From NCBI RefSeq assembly GCF_022682495.2, contig NC_071392.1, positions 58,863,459 through 58,927,458 on the forward strand: DNA of 64,000 nucleotides, in the 5' to 3' direction. This stretch comes from Desmodus rotundus. Taxonomy: Eukaryota > Chordata > Mammalia > Chiroptera > Phyllostomidae. The position numbers were made by a program, and so were the translations under genes. Under the pieces are notes generated by a model. The model saw only the letters and a program-made list of their open reading frames with translations, made no database searches and was not told the origin of the DNA. This document shows positions 1 through 10,800 of the stretch, piece by piece; the stretch's first letter is position 1, and the number at the start of each line of letters is the position of its first letter.

Positions 1-716
1 GGTTATGTTAGCGCTAGTGTTAAGGTTAGGGCTAGAGTTAGGTTTAGGGTTTGGGCTAGGTATAGGGTTTGAGTTAGGGTTAGGGCTGGGAGTAGTGTTA
101 GAGTTAAGGTTAGGGTTAGGGTTAGGGTTCCGGCTAGGGTTGTTATTAGAGCTAGGGTTATGATTAGGGCTAGGTTTGGGTTTGGGCTAGATTTAGGGTT
201 AGGGATAAGAGTAGCGTTAGGTTTAGCATTAGAGCTTGGGTTAGAGTTGGAGTTCGGGGTTAGGGCCAGGTTTAGGTTGGGGTAGTGTTAGGGTTCCAGC
301 TAGGGTTAGGGTTAGGGCTTGGGTTATGTTAGGGCTAAGGTTAGGGTTTGGGTTAGGTTTAGGGTTTAGGAGTTAGGGTTGGGGTTAGGGTTTGGGGTTA
401 GGTGATAGGGTATGGTTAGGGTTATGGTTAGGGCTATGAGTAGTGTAGGGTTAGGGTTAGGGTTAGGTTAGGTTAAGAGTTAGGGTTAGCGCTACTGTTA
501 GGATATGGTTAGAGCAAGGGTTAGGGTGATGACTAGGTTTCTGGTTAGGGTTAGGGCTAGGTTTATGATTAGGGTTAGGGTTCGGGCTAGGGTTAAGGTT
601 AAGGACAGGGTGTGGTTTAGGATCCAGGCTCGGGTTACTTTTAGGTTTAGGGCTAGTGTAGTTTTAGAGTTTGGGCTAGGGTTAGGTCATGATTAGGGTT
701 AGGACCAGAGCTAGGG
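1..716 (+). repeat. Degenerate telomere-like (TTAGGG-related) tract
   Basis: About 700 bases are built from variants of GTTAGGG, such as gttagggctagg, ggtttaggg and gttagggtttggg, with only a few short runs of perfect repeats (for example near 105-130 and 440-470). The G-rich strand is the plus strand. A telomere at the left end of a contig would read CCCTAA on this strand, so the tract is not in the orientation of a left chromosome end. It is either an interstitial telomeric tract or a subtelomeric minisatellite. The open frame inside it (505-696, rich in Arg and Val) is a product of the repeat and not a gene. Confidence 0.85.
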
Positions 717-959
717 CTAGGATCCGGCTCGGGTTAGAGAATATTGTTTCATAGAAGAATAGTGCATTTCATAATGGACATTTTCCTGTGCTTTCGTTCT
801 GTCTTTTGGTGGCCGGAAAGTGATGTGGTAGCTCATTACACAAACACTTACAGCGAAATTGATAACACAGAAGAATAGTTTATCATAAGTTGTAAGGGGT
901 GTACGTAATCTGGTACATGGCACTAATTTCAAGTAAAACTGATGTGAGCACATTGACCT
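717..959. other. Unrecognised spacer between telomere-like tract and satellite
   Basis: The sequence leaves the G-rich repeat abruptly near 735. No gene, known repeat or clear tandem structure is seen. It may be a diverged satellite unit. Confidence 0.4.
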
Positions 960-1850
960 AGTGGTGGGTTCATGCAGATTCAGTGTGCTTAAAACCTCTT
1001 CTATGGAACATGTTCATTCCGAGTGATTTGGAAGCCTTCAAACAATTCATTTTGTGCTATCTGAGAGAAATTCACTCGAATAGAGTAAGGGGAAGGCTAG
1101 CTGCACATGTATTTCTACGTTGAAAACACTGTATTGTCAATGTGTGGTAGTAGGCTGTAGCTGCATGTCTTACTGGGGCTACGCTTTCTGATGGAAAAAG
1201 TACCGAGGAGAAAACTTTACTGAGGAAGCTCATTCTCCTTCAGGGATCACATAGAGCTATGCTAACATTCACTCACTTGCTGACGGGAAATAATTTCAGT
1301 AGCTCTTTGGCTATGACTCAAGCCAGGGATACTATATATCAGGAAGTTACTTTGACAGAATGCTGAAAAGAGTATGTACCATGTGAGACAGCACTGCTTT
1401 CATCTTCTACTGAAATGAGTACATTGATAACGTGCCAAACAGTGTGGATAGCTTTTGTTGAAAACACTTTTCGAATGGCATAATGTAATTCCTCAGTCAT
1501 GTAGACGAGCGCCAACTCTTCACTGCTGTATTCTCAGAGTGGAATGAATGCCCTTGTAGGCCCACGTGGTACTTTTAGCTTCTTCCTCCTTCAGTGCTTC
1601 ATGAACGTGTGGAGTCCAAGGGATGTAGTATACTCTCCATGCATTTCCTAGGCTACACTCTTATTCTCCCATTACATCTACTACTGAAAAGAGAACATTG
1701 AGAAGACTTTCAATACTAAGACGGCTTTGGATTAAAACCCGCTTCCTATGAAATAGGTTTGCCTCTGAGTGATTTTGAGGAGAACAAAATCTTCAGTAAT
1801 GGATTATCATAGTGGAATGCACTGGGAGCCCCACAGGGTACTTTGAGATT
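960..1850 (-). repeat. Inverted units of the ~475-bp satellite
   Basis: Read on the minus strand, this stretch matches the direct array to its right. The reverse complement of 1006-1045 matches 2682-2720 (core ccaaatcactcgg-gaatga). The reverse complement of 1262-1290 matches 2428-2460 (core gtcagcaagtgag). The reverse complement of 1735-1790 again matches the 2698-2745 segment. At least two diverged units are present. The switch of orientation lies near 1800-1880. Identity is visibly lower than within the direct array. Confidence 0.55.
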
Positions 1851-3515
1851 CATATTCCCTTAGACCTTCACAAAAGAAATCTCGTGCTGTCCCCAGCGCG
1901 TGGGTTGCTGTCTCTTCCAGAACAATGCCTTCCGCGGTCAGTTTGATAGTGAGGGAGCTGCTGAGATCACTTTCGGGTAAGCAAATGAGAGAACAGGGGC
2001 CTGAGACCGTGTCATCTTGGAAGTACAATGTGCTTCTGTAGCACACTTACCTCCAGCCTATTCTTTCCAGTAGAAAGGTGGAGCCCAGCCAGGACATCCA
2101 CACCAGAACACGACAAAATACTTGTGGAAGTCCGAGCGAACACCAACTGAACGGCGCACTTCACGCGCAACACCTGCATTTCACCCTGCTACAACAGCTA
2201 TGGGCTTGGGGAACCCCTGCAAAACGCTTGCGAGTGGCAGTAATTCTCTCAAGAGGGATTGCAGCAAGAATGGTCTGCAGCGCCTCACACCAGGTGAACG
2301 TACTCCTTCCAGTACGAGACGCATTGAGTGGTGTCTCAGAAGGATAGGTACCTAGGAAGCGCAGGTGCCAAGGCATCTTTGTGAGACACGGCCGGTGTCC
2401 TAGTAAGTGTGAGGGTGAAGGTACTACCCAAATTTATGTTCCTGTCAGCAAGTGAGGGAATGCGGGCGTTGGACTATGTGATCTAGGAAACAGGGTAAGC
2501 TCCTCTACCAGAGTCTTCTCCAGTGTACTCCATGGAGGGGAAAAGCGAAACCCAGGGAAGACACGTGTGTACTGTCCACGGCCCAATTTGGGGTCCAAGG
2601 GCTTCCAAATGTCACAGTGAATGTGAACATTCCTGTCCCCTCTCGGTGCTCCAAGGGCATTTCTCTTGGAGAACACAGTGGGGAAGGCTTTGTAACTCTC
2701 CAAATCACTCGGGGAATGAAAATAGTTCGTACGAAGTGGGTTTTCCACCAAAACCTCCCTCGGTGTCCAACGCCGAGTCATGTTCCCCACGTTTCAGTGG
2801 AAGATGGGATGGATAGTGTCTCCGATGACACGGACTGCTCTTGGCATTTCGGTCAGAGTATCTTTCCAAAACAGCACTTTCGTGGTAAGGTCCTAGGGAA
2901 AGAGCTACGGAAATCGCTTCTCTGTCAGCAAGTCCATGAACGGTTGCATGAGACTATTTCATCTTGGAAGTACAGGAAGCTCCTGTGGTAGGGTTTCCTC
3001 CAGTGTAGTCTTTCCACGAGAAAAGTGTAGCCCAGCTGAGGCATCCATGTGCAGCCGACTACCAGAAGGGGACCGGAGAGTTCTGTGACTGTCCGTGTGA
3101 CTGTGAATCCAATGGTCCATTGTCTGTCCGCAAGCGCATTTCTCTCTGATCAAACAATAAGGAATCCTTTAACCCCCTCCAAATCTCACGCCAATGAAAT
3201 GTAGCGTAAGCTGTGCGTGTCAGGGACACTCTGTGTGCCGAGATTCCAAGCTAGGTTCACGCACTCACTTCAGGAGAAGAAATGAACGGTGTCTCTTCCG
3301 ATACGCACTCTCGGTGAACACTCGGGTGGAAGAACCATTCTGAACGATCACCTTCTTGTTGAGACTTTGATAGCGAAAGTGCTCCTGAGACCGTTTTTGG
3401 GTCAGCCAATGAGTGGACACGTGCATAAGACTGTGTCATCTTTCAAGTCCAGTGAGCTTCTGTAGTAGTTTCCTCCAATGTATTCTGTCTCCTAGAAATG
3501 GCTGTTAGCCTAAAA
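1851..3515 (+). repeat. Direct array of a ~475-bp CpG-rich satellite (about 3.5-4 units)
   Basis: Corresponding anchors recur at 2012, 2486, 2959 and 3437, a spacing of 473-478 bases. The shared block reads roughly tcatcttggaagtacag, then a 'cttctgtagtag' motif, then 'tttcctccagtgta-tct', followed by a C/A-rich stretch. Other blocks repeat with the same period: the ctccaaatcactcg motif at 2698 and 3177, and 'ctgtcagcaagt' at 2440 and 2920. The array keeps many CpGs, for example around 2110-2240, unlike the flanking DNA. No protein family is recognised in its frames. Confidence 0.75.
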
Positions 3516-6500
3516 TTCAAGTATATGTCACTGTTCCTAGTCTGGAATGTCCAGAAAGAGAGAATCACAATTCAGTTTAAAGTGAAACAGAGAACAAGCA
3601 GTATTTTCATTTATCTGAATTTGGGACTGTGATTGTTCATTGTTGTTGTGGTTCTTGATGGTGTGTTGTGAATTGTTTTAGAATGGATTGGGATGGGGTA
3701 GGAGAAAAGGCAAGAATGGAAGCAGAGTGAAAACACCCCATTAGCTATGTAGTTCATGTCATTATGAATATGTATTATTCTGAGTGCTTTGCTGTTTTTT
3801 TTTAATGTTTTTTTGTCCCAGAACCTCCCAAAAAATAACCTTTAGAGTTAAACTGGGATCATCCCGTACACTGCCACTGGAATGTTGCTGAAAATAAAAA
3901 TAAAGGCAGGTGCAGGATTGGGAAATATTCACATATTTTTATTTCTGTAGGTCACCAGGCATCAATATATTTGAAAGTGATGTGACCTCACTTCACATGT
4001 ACTTGATTGAAATTAATATTTGAAATATTTCTATGTGTTATTTCTAAATGTTATAAATAAATGAAAACAATGGCAATGGTTTTTATGAATACCTGCCATG
4101 AATCTCTAAAGTGTCTCCAGCTCTCCTCTGCACAATGTGTGCTCCCATCTCCCCTCATTCCCTATGCCCTTTCCCTGCTTGCCTCCATCAGCCCTCCACA
4201 TCTCCTGTCACTCTCAGCCTAGCCATGTGGTCCACCTTTTTCCTCTGGAAGCTATAAAAGTGACCACTAGTCTGGTGGGACTGACTACTGGGTTCCACAA
4301 TGAGTCTTCCATGTTGGAAACATGGCTGGCCTCTAAGCAGCTAGGCCTCCTTTAGTATCATGGCATCAGAAAGGGACTTTGGAAACTTCATTCTCTCACT
4401 TCCTCTCTCCTCCTTGCTCTGTCTCCTCTCTGTCCTTTCTTCCTTCCTTTTCTGTTCCAACACAACTGGGACTGGAGTGTTCACCATGTCAAGGAATGAA
4501 TCCTCCCCTGTGCTTCTACAGTGGCAACTAAAGGCCAATTGGTAAACTTGGAAAATTCACACAGGGCTGCCACCTGGGACAACTGGTTCTTTGCCAATGT
4601 AGAAATTTCCTCAAAGGAAGGGGTCAACTGGGTGTCCTTTTAGGGCAGAGAGACTTGACTGGAGTTGCTTTGTATTGTAGTAGCAAATGCCACTGTGAAA
4701 CATCTGTAAACGATAGGCAGTAACACAAATGCTAATCATTGCAATGATGATATAATACATGGTCATGTGTTTACTCTTTTTTAAAAAAAGAGAGGTATAA
4801 CTTTGTCATAAGTGTGCATGGAGACAACTGAACAGATATTATGGGATGATTGCACTATAGGCAAGGTAAATGTCAATTCGTTGTATTGTACATCCAGAAG
4901 TAACTGGCTGCTGTATACCAGCCATATGTGCAAAAAATAAAAAGTGTTACATAGCATTTCTGCCTCTGCCTTTCATCCCCCTCCTCTTGGAGAAAGCTTA
5001 ACCATCCTATGTGCAGTATTTTAAGTGAGCAAGTTGGCAAGTATGGGACTGAGGGTCAGCTCCTTGATCCAGTTTCTGTGCCCACCAGTCTAAGTCCAGG
5101 ACTGGTCAATTTGTCAACCTTAGCACACAGGTAAACAGTCATCCAGGCAGCCAGAGAAGCACCTTGTAAAACCAAAAGCCATGGGTTGGTGGCACTGGAG
5201 AACCAGATGTGGACACCTGCTCTGCTGGTCACCTAGGAAGAAAGTGGGAATAGGGAGAAGCAGAGGAGACAGTAAGCAAGACAAGAACAGCCTTTCTCAC
5301 CCACAGGACAGCTCACTACACTCCCCAAATTGGGGACTTTGGAGAAAACAGTGCAGAAAAATTGAGTCCAATGGCTGGGACCCAGGCTTACCCATGTCCA
5401 AACAGGCTCTTCCTATAAGTGCTCCCATGCAGAGTCCATGGCTATTCCCACCTCTGCAAATAGACTCAGCAAGAAAGTCTGCTTTGGTGACCAGCACCCA
5501 GGCACACACACACACATGGGCAGATAGACAGCAGCTGGAACCCATGTAGGCAGAGGGTCACCTGTCTTGTCACATCTTCAGATGTGGACTTAGAAGAATT
5601 TCAGAGGCACTCCCAAGGAGGGGAATGACCCCAGGAGAAAAGGCAGCCAGGTGTGTGCCACCCTGTCCATCCACCCCATACACCCAGAGTCAGTGGGCAC
5701 CTCTGGAGCAGACTACAAGCATCAACATCTGCTGTTTCCAGGCAGCATCACCATTTGGTTTTGGGGTCCCTGTGGGAGAAGGGGCAGCATGAACGAGTGC
5801 AGGTCAACCCTTACAGGTGTCCTTGGAGATGTGGAGAGCCACTCTCTCAATAGTCCTGCAGGTCCAATCTCTGAAACACAGGCAAAGTGCTGATTCCCTG
5901 CACTACCTGCATGATTACCCCAGTGCCACTGGTGCACTGGAAGTCATCCTCCTCCACCATCACTGCCAAATCCCCTCCTTTGAGGCTTTGGAGGAAAGAA
6001 ACATACAAGCAGCCCATAGGAGGTGCCCCACAAGAGGCTAGAAAGTCAGCGGGACTGAACCAGTTCTCCCTCCTTGCAGCCTGATCTTGTCCCCAAACAA
6101 CTGGGATCCTGTCTCTCAGCCCGTGGGAGTCCACCTGGGAGTTCCCCGCTGGCACGTTGTGACCATAGCAGAGAAAGGAGGACATGATAAATTGTTGGCT
6201 CTCTGGGAGCAGCAGCCAGAACAGGAGACTAACCAGACATCTGGGATTTGAAAGGTTCCCCTGAAGTCTGATGCATGCAGACCCAAGCTTCCCAGTGAGA
6301 CATCAGCCATTCCTGGGCTCCCAGGAGGACCTAGGAAAATTTTTGTGCCCAGGGATTCTAAAAGCTAAGTGAGGTGAGTATTCAAGGGACAACGATGGAA
6401 GAAACATTTTCTGGTTTTCCTTTTACTTTTTTCTCTCTTAAATATTTATTTTGGGGCACATTAATTAATAAAACCATACAGATTTTAAAGAAAGTAATAA

Positions 6501-6793
6501 AGCAGAACAAACAATCCTTCTATGGACCTCCTGAAAACTAAAAACCCCTATAGATTTTTAAGTCTATATCTCAAAGAAACCTCATCTAGCCCTCACTGCA
6601 CAAGTTATAAGGTCTCTTTTCCTCCTCATTTATCCCCACATTTTTTCTTTGTTGACTTTGTTTTCCCCCACCCCACTATAAATCTACCACATCCAGAACA
6701 GGTAGGAAGTCTTTCCAAGGCATACAAACAATACCAGAAGCCATACAGGCAGAGAGTCATAAACCAGGCCACACAAAAGTTTAAGAAAAATCT
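3516..6793. other. Intergenic DNA, no gene recognised
   Basis: No exon with convincing splice sites, no RNA gene and no clear repeat family was found. The part from 5030 to 6310 has higher GC and longer open frames on both strands (for example 5181-5549 plus and 5847-6185 minus), but neither translation resembles a family I know. Confidence 0.4.
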
Positions 6794-7001
6794 TCCCTGG
6801 CTTGTGTGGCTCAGTGGATTGAGTGATGGCCTGCAAACCAAAGTGTAGCTGTTTTGGTTCCCAGTAAGGGCACTTGCCTAGGTTGTGGGCCAGGTCCCCA
6901 GTATGGGGGGTAAAAGAGGAATCCCCAAATTGATGTTCCTCTCCTTCTCTTTCTCCCTCCCTTCCCCCCTATATAAAACTAAATAAATTCTTTTTTAAAA
7001 G
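6794..7001 (+). mobile_element. Ves-type SINE
   Basis: Starts with ccctggcttgtgtggctcag and follows the usual order: tRNA-like head with 'ggattgagtgatggcctgcaaacc', 'aggttgtgggccaggtcccc', a pyrimidine-rich stretch (ctcctctctttctccctccc) and an A-rich tail. It is moderately diverged. Transcription would have used internal RNA polymerase III boxes, and mobilisation depends on L1. Confidence 0.85.
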
Positions 7002-7215
7002 TTTCAGAGAATTCTGTCTCTGCATTTACCACAACAAAGCCCAAAGACAGCAAGTGGATGGATGTTGGGAACATTGGTGCAATGTTGGTTGCTTGTGCAT
7101 TTCAGCATTACTTACCATAACAACAACATCATAAGAGCAATGCGTGGATTAGGTGGTTTTAAATAAGGTAAATAAGTGATGAAATGTTCCATGAAACTTA
7201 AAGAACAATTGATCT

Positions 7216-7411
7216 GGCCCTGTCTAGGTAGCTCAGTTGGTTACAGCATCATCCCTATACATTAAGGTTGCAGGTTTTGTATGTGCATTATGCCCACAGT
7301 CAGGGCATACAAAAATTGAACAAAGAACGCCTAAATAAGTGGAAAAACAAATTGAGGTTTCTCACTCTCCTTCTACATTTCTCTCTCAAAACCATTAAGT
7401 TCATAAAATAA
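7216..7411 (+). mobile_element. Ves-related SINE, other subfamily
   Basis: Begins ggccctgtctaggtagctca and continues with 'gttggttacagcatcatccc' and 'ggttgcaggtttt', then a C/T-rich segment and an A-rich tail. The tRNA-like head 'gtagctcagttggt' is closer to the copies at 39541 and 54659 than to the 'tgtggctcagtgga' type. Confidence 0.75.
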
Positions 7412-8039
7412 AAAACTTTAGAAAATGTATATGTGCAGCAAGGATCTGATTAAAACCACACAGCAGCAAAAATGAAGCATATGGCCAACGGCCTAGTCCC
7501 ACTAGGCCTGGGGTGACCAACTGCCAATCCTTGCTCCTACACCTCATTGCCTCCCATGCACTGTGACAGACTAGAGAGAGTGTATAAGGCATTGTCCCAG
7601 TGGCTTTGGGTATAAAGCAGTGAGAAGGTACTATTACCACATTTTAGGGGAATCCTTGCATAACTCTCCCCTATCACTGTGCTTTGATCCTGAATCACAC
7701 ATTCTGTCTGTCCCTGGGGTCACTTCCTTGCATGGCATGAGGGTGTGCACCAAGTTAAAAGCCAGATGGCAATTTGACCTTATTCTTATCCTGTCTGGGC
7801 AAAGAATCCACCAAAGAAATGGGAACAGAAATGGATGTGTAAGAGATCACCAGAGGTTTTGATGAGAAATAATTTAGAGTCTCTCAGAGAAATACGATGC
7901 CTCTGGGGGAGGTAGGAAGACCAGCGAACTTTGCCCTCCCTCAAGCTTTACCTCTATTCCCTCAGTGACTGGGTGTCCACGAAGTGATTGTGCAGATTAG
8001 TCCATGGTCACATCAGCGTGGTTTGAAAAGGAAAAGAAT
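7412..8039. other. Intergenic DNA, nothing recognised
   Basis: No gene or repeat was recognised here. Confidence 0.35.
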
Positions 8040-8285
8040 GGAATTTGCCAATATATCTGGTAAGGGTTTGAGAGCCAAAATTTATAAAGAATGTAGAAAA
8101 TCAACACCAAAAATGCAGCAATCCGATTTAAAAAATAGATAAAGAACCTGAATAGACACGTCTGCAAAGAAAGCATAAAAGGTTAATAGGCTATGAAAAG
8201 ATTCTCAATGTCACTAATCATTAGAGACATGCAGATTAAAAGCTGTTGTATTGAAAGTCAAATGCCAGCTGTTGTGAGGTAGGGT
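8040..8285 (+). mobile_element. Old L1 ORF2 fragment
   Basis: The text resembles the C-terminal part of L1 ORF2: 'aaaatttataaagaat' followed by a counterpart of the 'gataaagaacctgaatagacacgtctgcaaagaaagc' segment and 'ctcaatgtcactaatcattagag'. The same block recurs in better shape at 28340-28440, 49440-49560 and 53030-53160. It is degraded and has no open frame. Confidence 0.65.
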
Positions 8286-8344
8286 TTTTTTAGGCAATAA
8301 AACTTAAATAGTGTTTCACATAGTAAAATGTTAATAAATGCCTT

Positions 8345-8555
8345 TTTAAAAAAAGGTTGTGTTTAGTTACTTTCAGAGAGAGGGGAAGGAAGGGAAAAAG
8401 AAAGGGAGAGTAACATAAGTGTGTGAGAGAAACATTGATCTTTTGCCTCTCCGGTGCTCCCAAAAGGGAACCTGGAATGCAATCCAGGCATGTGCCAGTG
8501 ACCATTTGGTTCACAGGCCAATGCTCAACCTTTAAGCAACACCAGCCAGGGCAAG
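8345..8555 (-). mobile_element. Ves-type SINE, minus strand
   Basis: The reverse complement begins gccctggctggtgttgctta and ends in a pyrimidine-rich tail, which on the plus strand is the purine stretch gagagaggggaaggaaggg. 'ccaggcatgtgcc' is the complement of the conserved 'ggcacatgcctgg' core. Confidence 0.85.
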
Positions 8556-8962
8556 AAAATATTTTGTAAATATCTCTGGTGTCAAGTATTTCAAAGTGGC
8601 ACTTAAGGTCATTATTTATAATTAATTTATTAACATGTACTATTATGAATTAAAATTACTGCTTTTAAAAATTTCACTCCACGTTTATTATCACAAGGAT
8701 ATTTTGAGTCAAGTCCACTTTAATCTCAGATAAAGAAACAGAGAAAGAAACAAAAGGTATAATTTGTACATTAAAATAACCACCTATCTCTGGCTGTTCC
8801 AAAATTTTAAACTTGGAACTATGTATGCTTTTAGCTCTTCATATCCTCTGTAAGTTTAGAAGAAAAACTCAAGGAGAGCTTGCATAAACCTGGAAAAAGA
8901 AATGGGTTTTCTTGCTGGTGGTTCTACCTGGGTTTGTACAAGTGACTCTGTGGAATTTGACT

Positions 8963-9048
8963 TTACAGGGTCTGGATGCATGTCCTTTTATGGCACAAAA
9001 CAATGATGGTGAAGGCAATGGTGATGGACACCAGAGCGGGACCAGCAA
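8963..9048 (-). CDS. Candidate orphan terminal exon encoding a membrane anchor
   Basis: On the minus strand a pyrimidine-rich stretch and CAG acceptor at 9049-9050 are followed by 86 bases that stay open to a TAA at 8963-8965. In phase 1 the product is about 27 residues: an uncharged segment (AGPALVSITIAFTIIVLC), then the basic stop-transfer residues HKR and a short tail. Phase-1 splicing into an exon with a membrane span and short cytoplasmic tail is typical of type I membrane proteins. No upstream exon was recognised and no family is assigned. It may be a relic or a coincidence in noncoding DNA. Confidence 0.22.
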
Positions 9049-9694
9049 CTGAAATGACAAGAAATAGAAGACAAAAGTTAGGATGGATTTGGAGCAAATC
9101 CAGGATTCTGCCAGGCACAAACTAATGTTCTCAAATTAATGCTCCGTAGAAACATGAGGTTTTTCTTCTAGACACAAAAATCACTCCCTTTGTATATGGT
9201 CTTGTGATCCATCCTGATCCATCCTTCTAGTCACCATTTGAAAAATACCACCAGATGCAACAAAGCTATGAAAATAGCGTAAATAAACTATGGCAAAGAG
9301 ATTTCAGGTAATGTCTCCTACAACTGTCTGACTCTTACTAAAATTGAAGTTAACAGATTTTGTTCTGCATCCTTCACTAGTGTTGCAAGTTGTCTCAGAA
9401 TGTGTCTTTATTAGCAGGTGTATAATATATAGTTTTATGAATGAAGTATATTCAAAATCACATGAAAACTCTGAGTGGGCCTTGGTAGTTTGGCCACCTT
9501 CCTAAATGCCTAGTCTGGCTACAGAAAAACACACCAGGACCCCATAAATGGCATCACAAGCTCTTTGAAGGTTGCTTTTCATGTACTTTTAAGTGATTTT
9601 TATGGAATATTGAAATTCACGAAATACAACAACCACAGCTAGACCAGCTGCATAATATGCAGGAGGAAGCATCAGAGGAAACCTGCCATGAGTG

Positions 9695-9885
9695 ATCCAT
9701 TTAATTCTTTTAAAATCACACAAGGTTTATTTTATACCACCCAATTTTCAGAGATGCAAACTGAGTCTCATACAGATGAAGGGATACTCCCATGACACTA
9801 ACTAGATGTTGGCAGAGTCACCTTGAGCCAAGGGGATCACCTAGTCCCCACTTTCTTAAAAAGCAGGTCCGGAATGTATTGTTTG
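9695..9885 (-). mobile_element. MIR SINE remnant
   Basis: Contains 'attttcagagatgcaaactgag', the complement of the conserved MIR core (cctcagtttcctcatctgtaaaat), followed by a degraded 'gtcacctagtccc'-like region. This is an ancient mammalian SINE, heavily mutated. Confidence 0.6.
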
Positions 9886-10664
9886 GTGTTATGCCAGACA
9901 GGTTCTCAGGTAGGTAGTCATGTAAACAATGGTTTTACATAAGAAGGCTGGTATCATACACCACGTTGTCTCAATAAATTCACTTGGAAATGGGACTGTG
10001 GATAGAAAGATAGGCATGTGAAATATTTATATATATTATAGCTATACCCTGACTCCAAACTGAATAGACTATAGCTGTCATATTATCTTTATCTCTCTCT
10101 GATTTTAGCTACTGTAGTGCAAACAGACTGACTGTGAATTTATCATTCTTTTAAATGGAAACCACCCTTGTGTTCCGGTCCTCAAATGTGTTTTTCCATT
10201 GATAATTGAGGAGCAGTTATTTTATTGATTCCTTGAGGCACCTGTAAACTGGTTTGCCAGCAAATCAGATTTCTTACATCATGAGTCATCATACAGATTC
10301 TTTGTTGGAACGTGCTATTTCTCTGCCTGAAATCATTAAGTATTTACCACTTTTAGAAATTTGGAATCTCCATAATAGGAGGATCAAATTCAATGTAAAA
10401 TAAATCAAAAAGCAATCAGTATCTTCATTTGAGATCAAGAAGGTTCTCATTGTGTGTGTTGGTCCTGCACACTGTCTCTAGATTGGGAAGGAAAGTCATT
10501 CTTCAGATACTTCCCTCCATTTCACTGGTTGATGAAGGTTCAGAGCTTAAACCAAATGTGGCTCATCTAGACTTTAGGGGGATTCTAGTTCTGGCCTTTA
10601 AGCCTTTGAGGGACAATTTGAAATCTTGAGGCCTCTGCTTTCTTTGTTTAATAATTTCTAAGCC
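9886..10664. other. Intergenic DNA, nothing recognised
   Basis: No convincing gene or repeat is seen. The 66-codon frame at 10429-10629 has no recognisable features. Confidence 0.35.
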
Positions 10665-10790
10665 ATTAGTTTTTTTATTTTTATACTCTTTATATTTATT
10701 TTATTTTATTCATTTATTTAATGTTGTTCAAGTACAGTTGTCTCCTATTCTTATTTCTACAATCAGATTGTTAGCTTCAGACTCATTGAG
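10665..10790 (-). mobile_element. Short L1 3' end, minus strand
   Basis: The reverse complement contains 'ggagacaactgtacttgaac' followed by an A/T-rich tail. This resembles bat L1 3' ends such as 53868-53913 and 42950-42990. It directly abuts the HAL1 that follows. Confidence 0.5.
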
Positions 10791-10800
10791 ACAATGTTCT

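Noticed and set aside
505..696. Arg/Val-rich open frame of 63 codons
   Set aside because: It is produced by the telomere-like repeat and has no gene context.
5181..6185. GC-richer stretch with overlapping frames on both strands that might be exons
   Set aside because: No consistent splice sites, codon bias or protein similarity could be seen.
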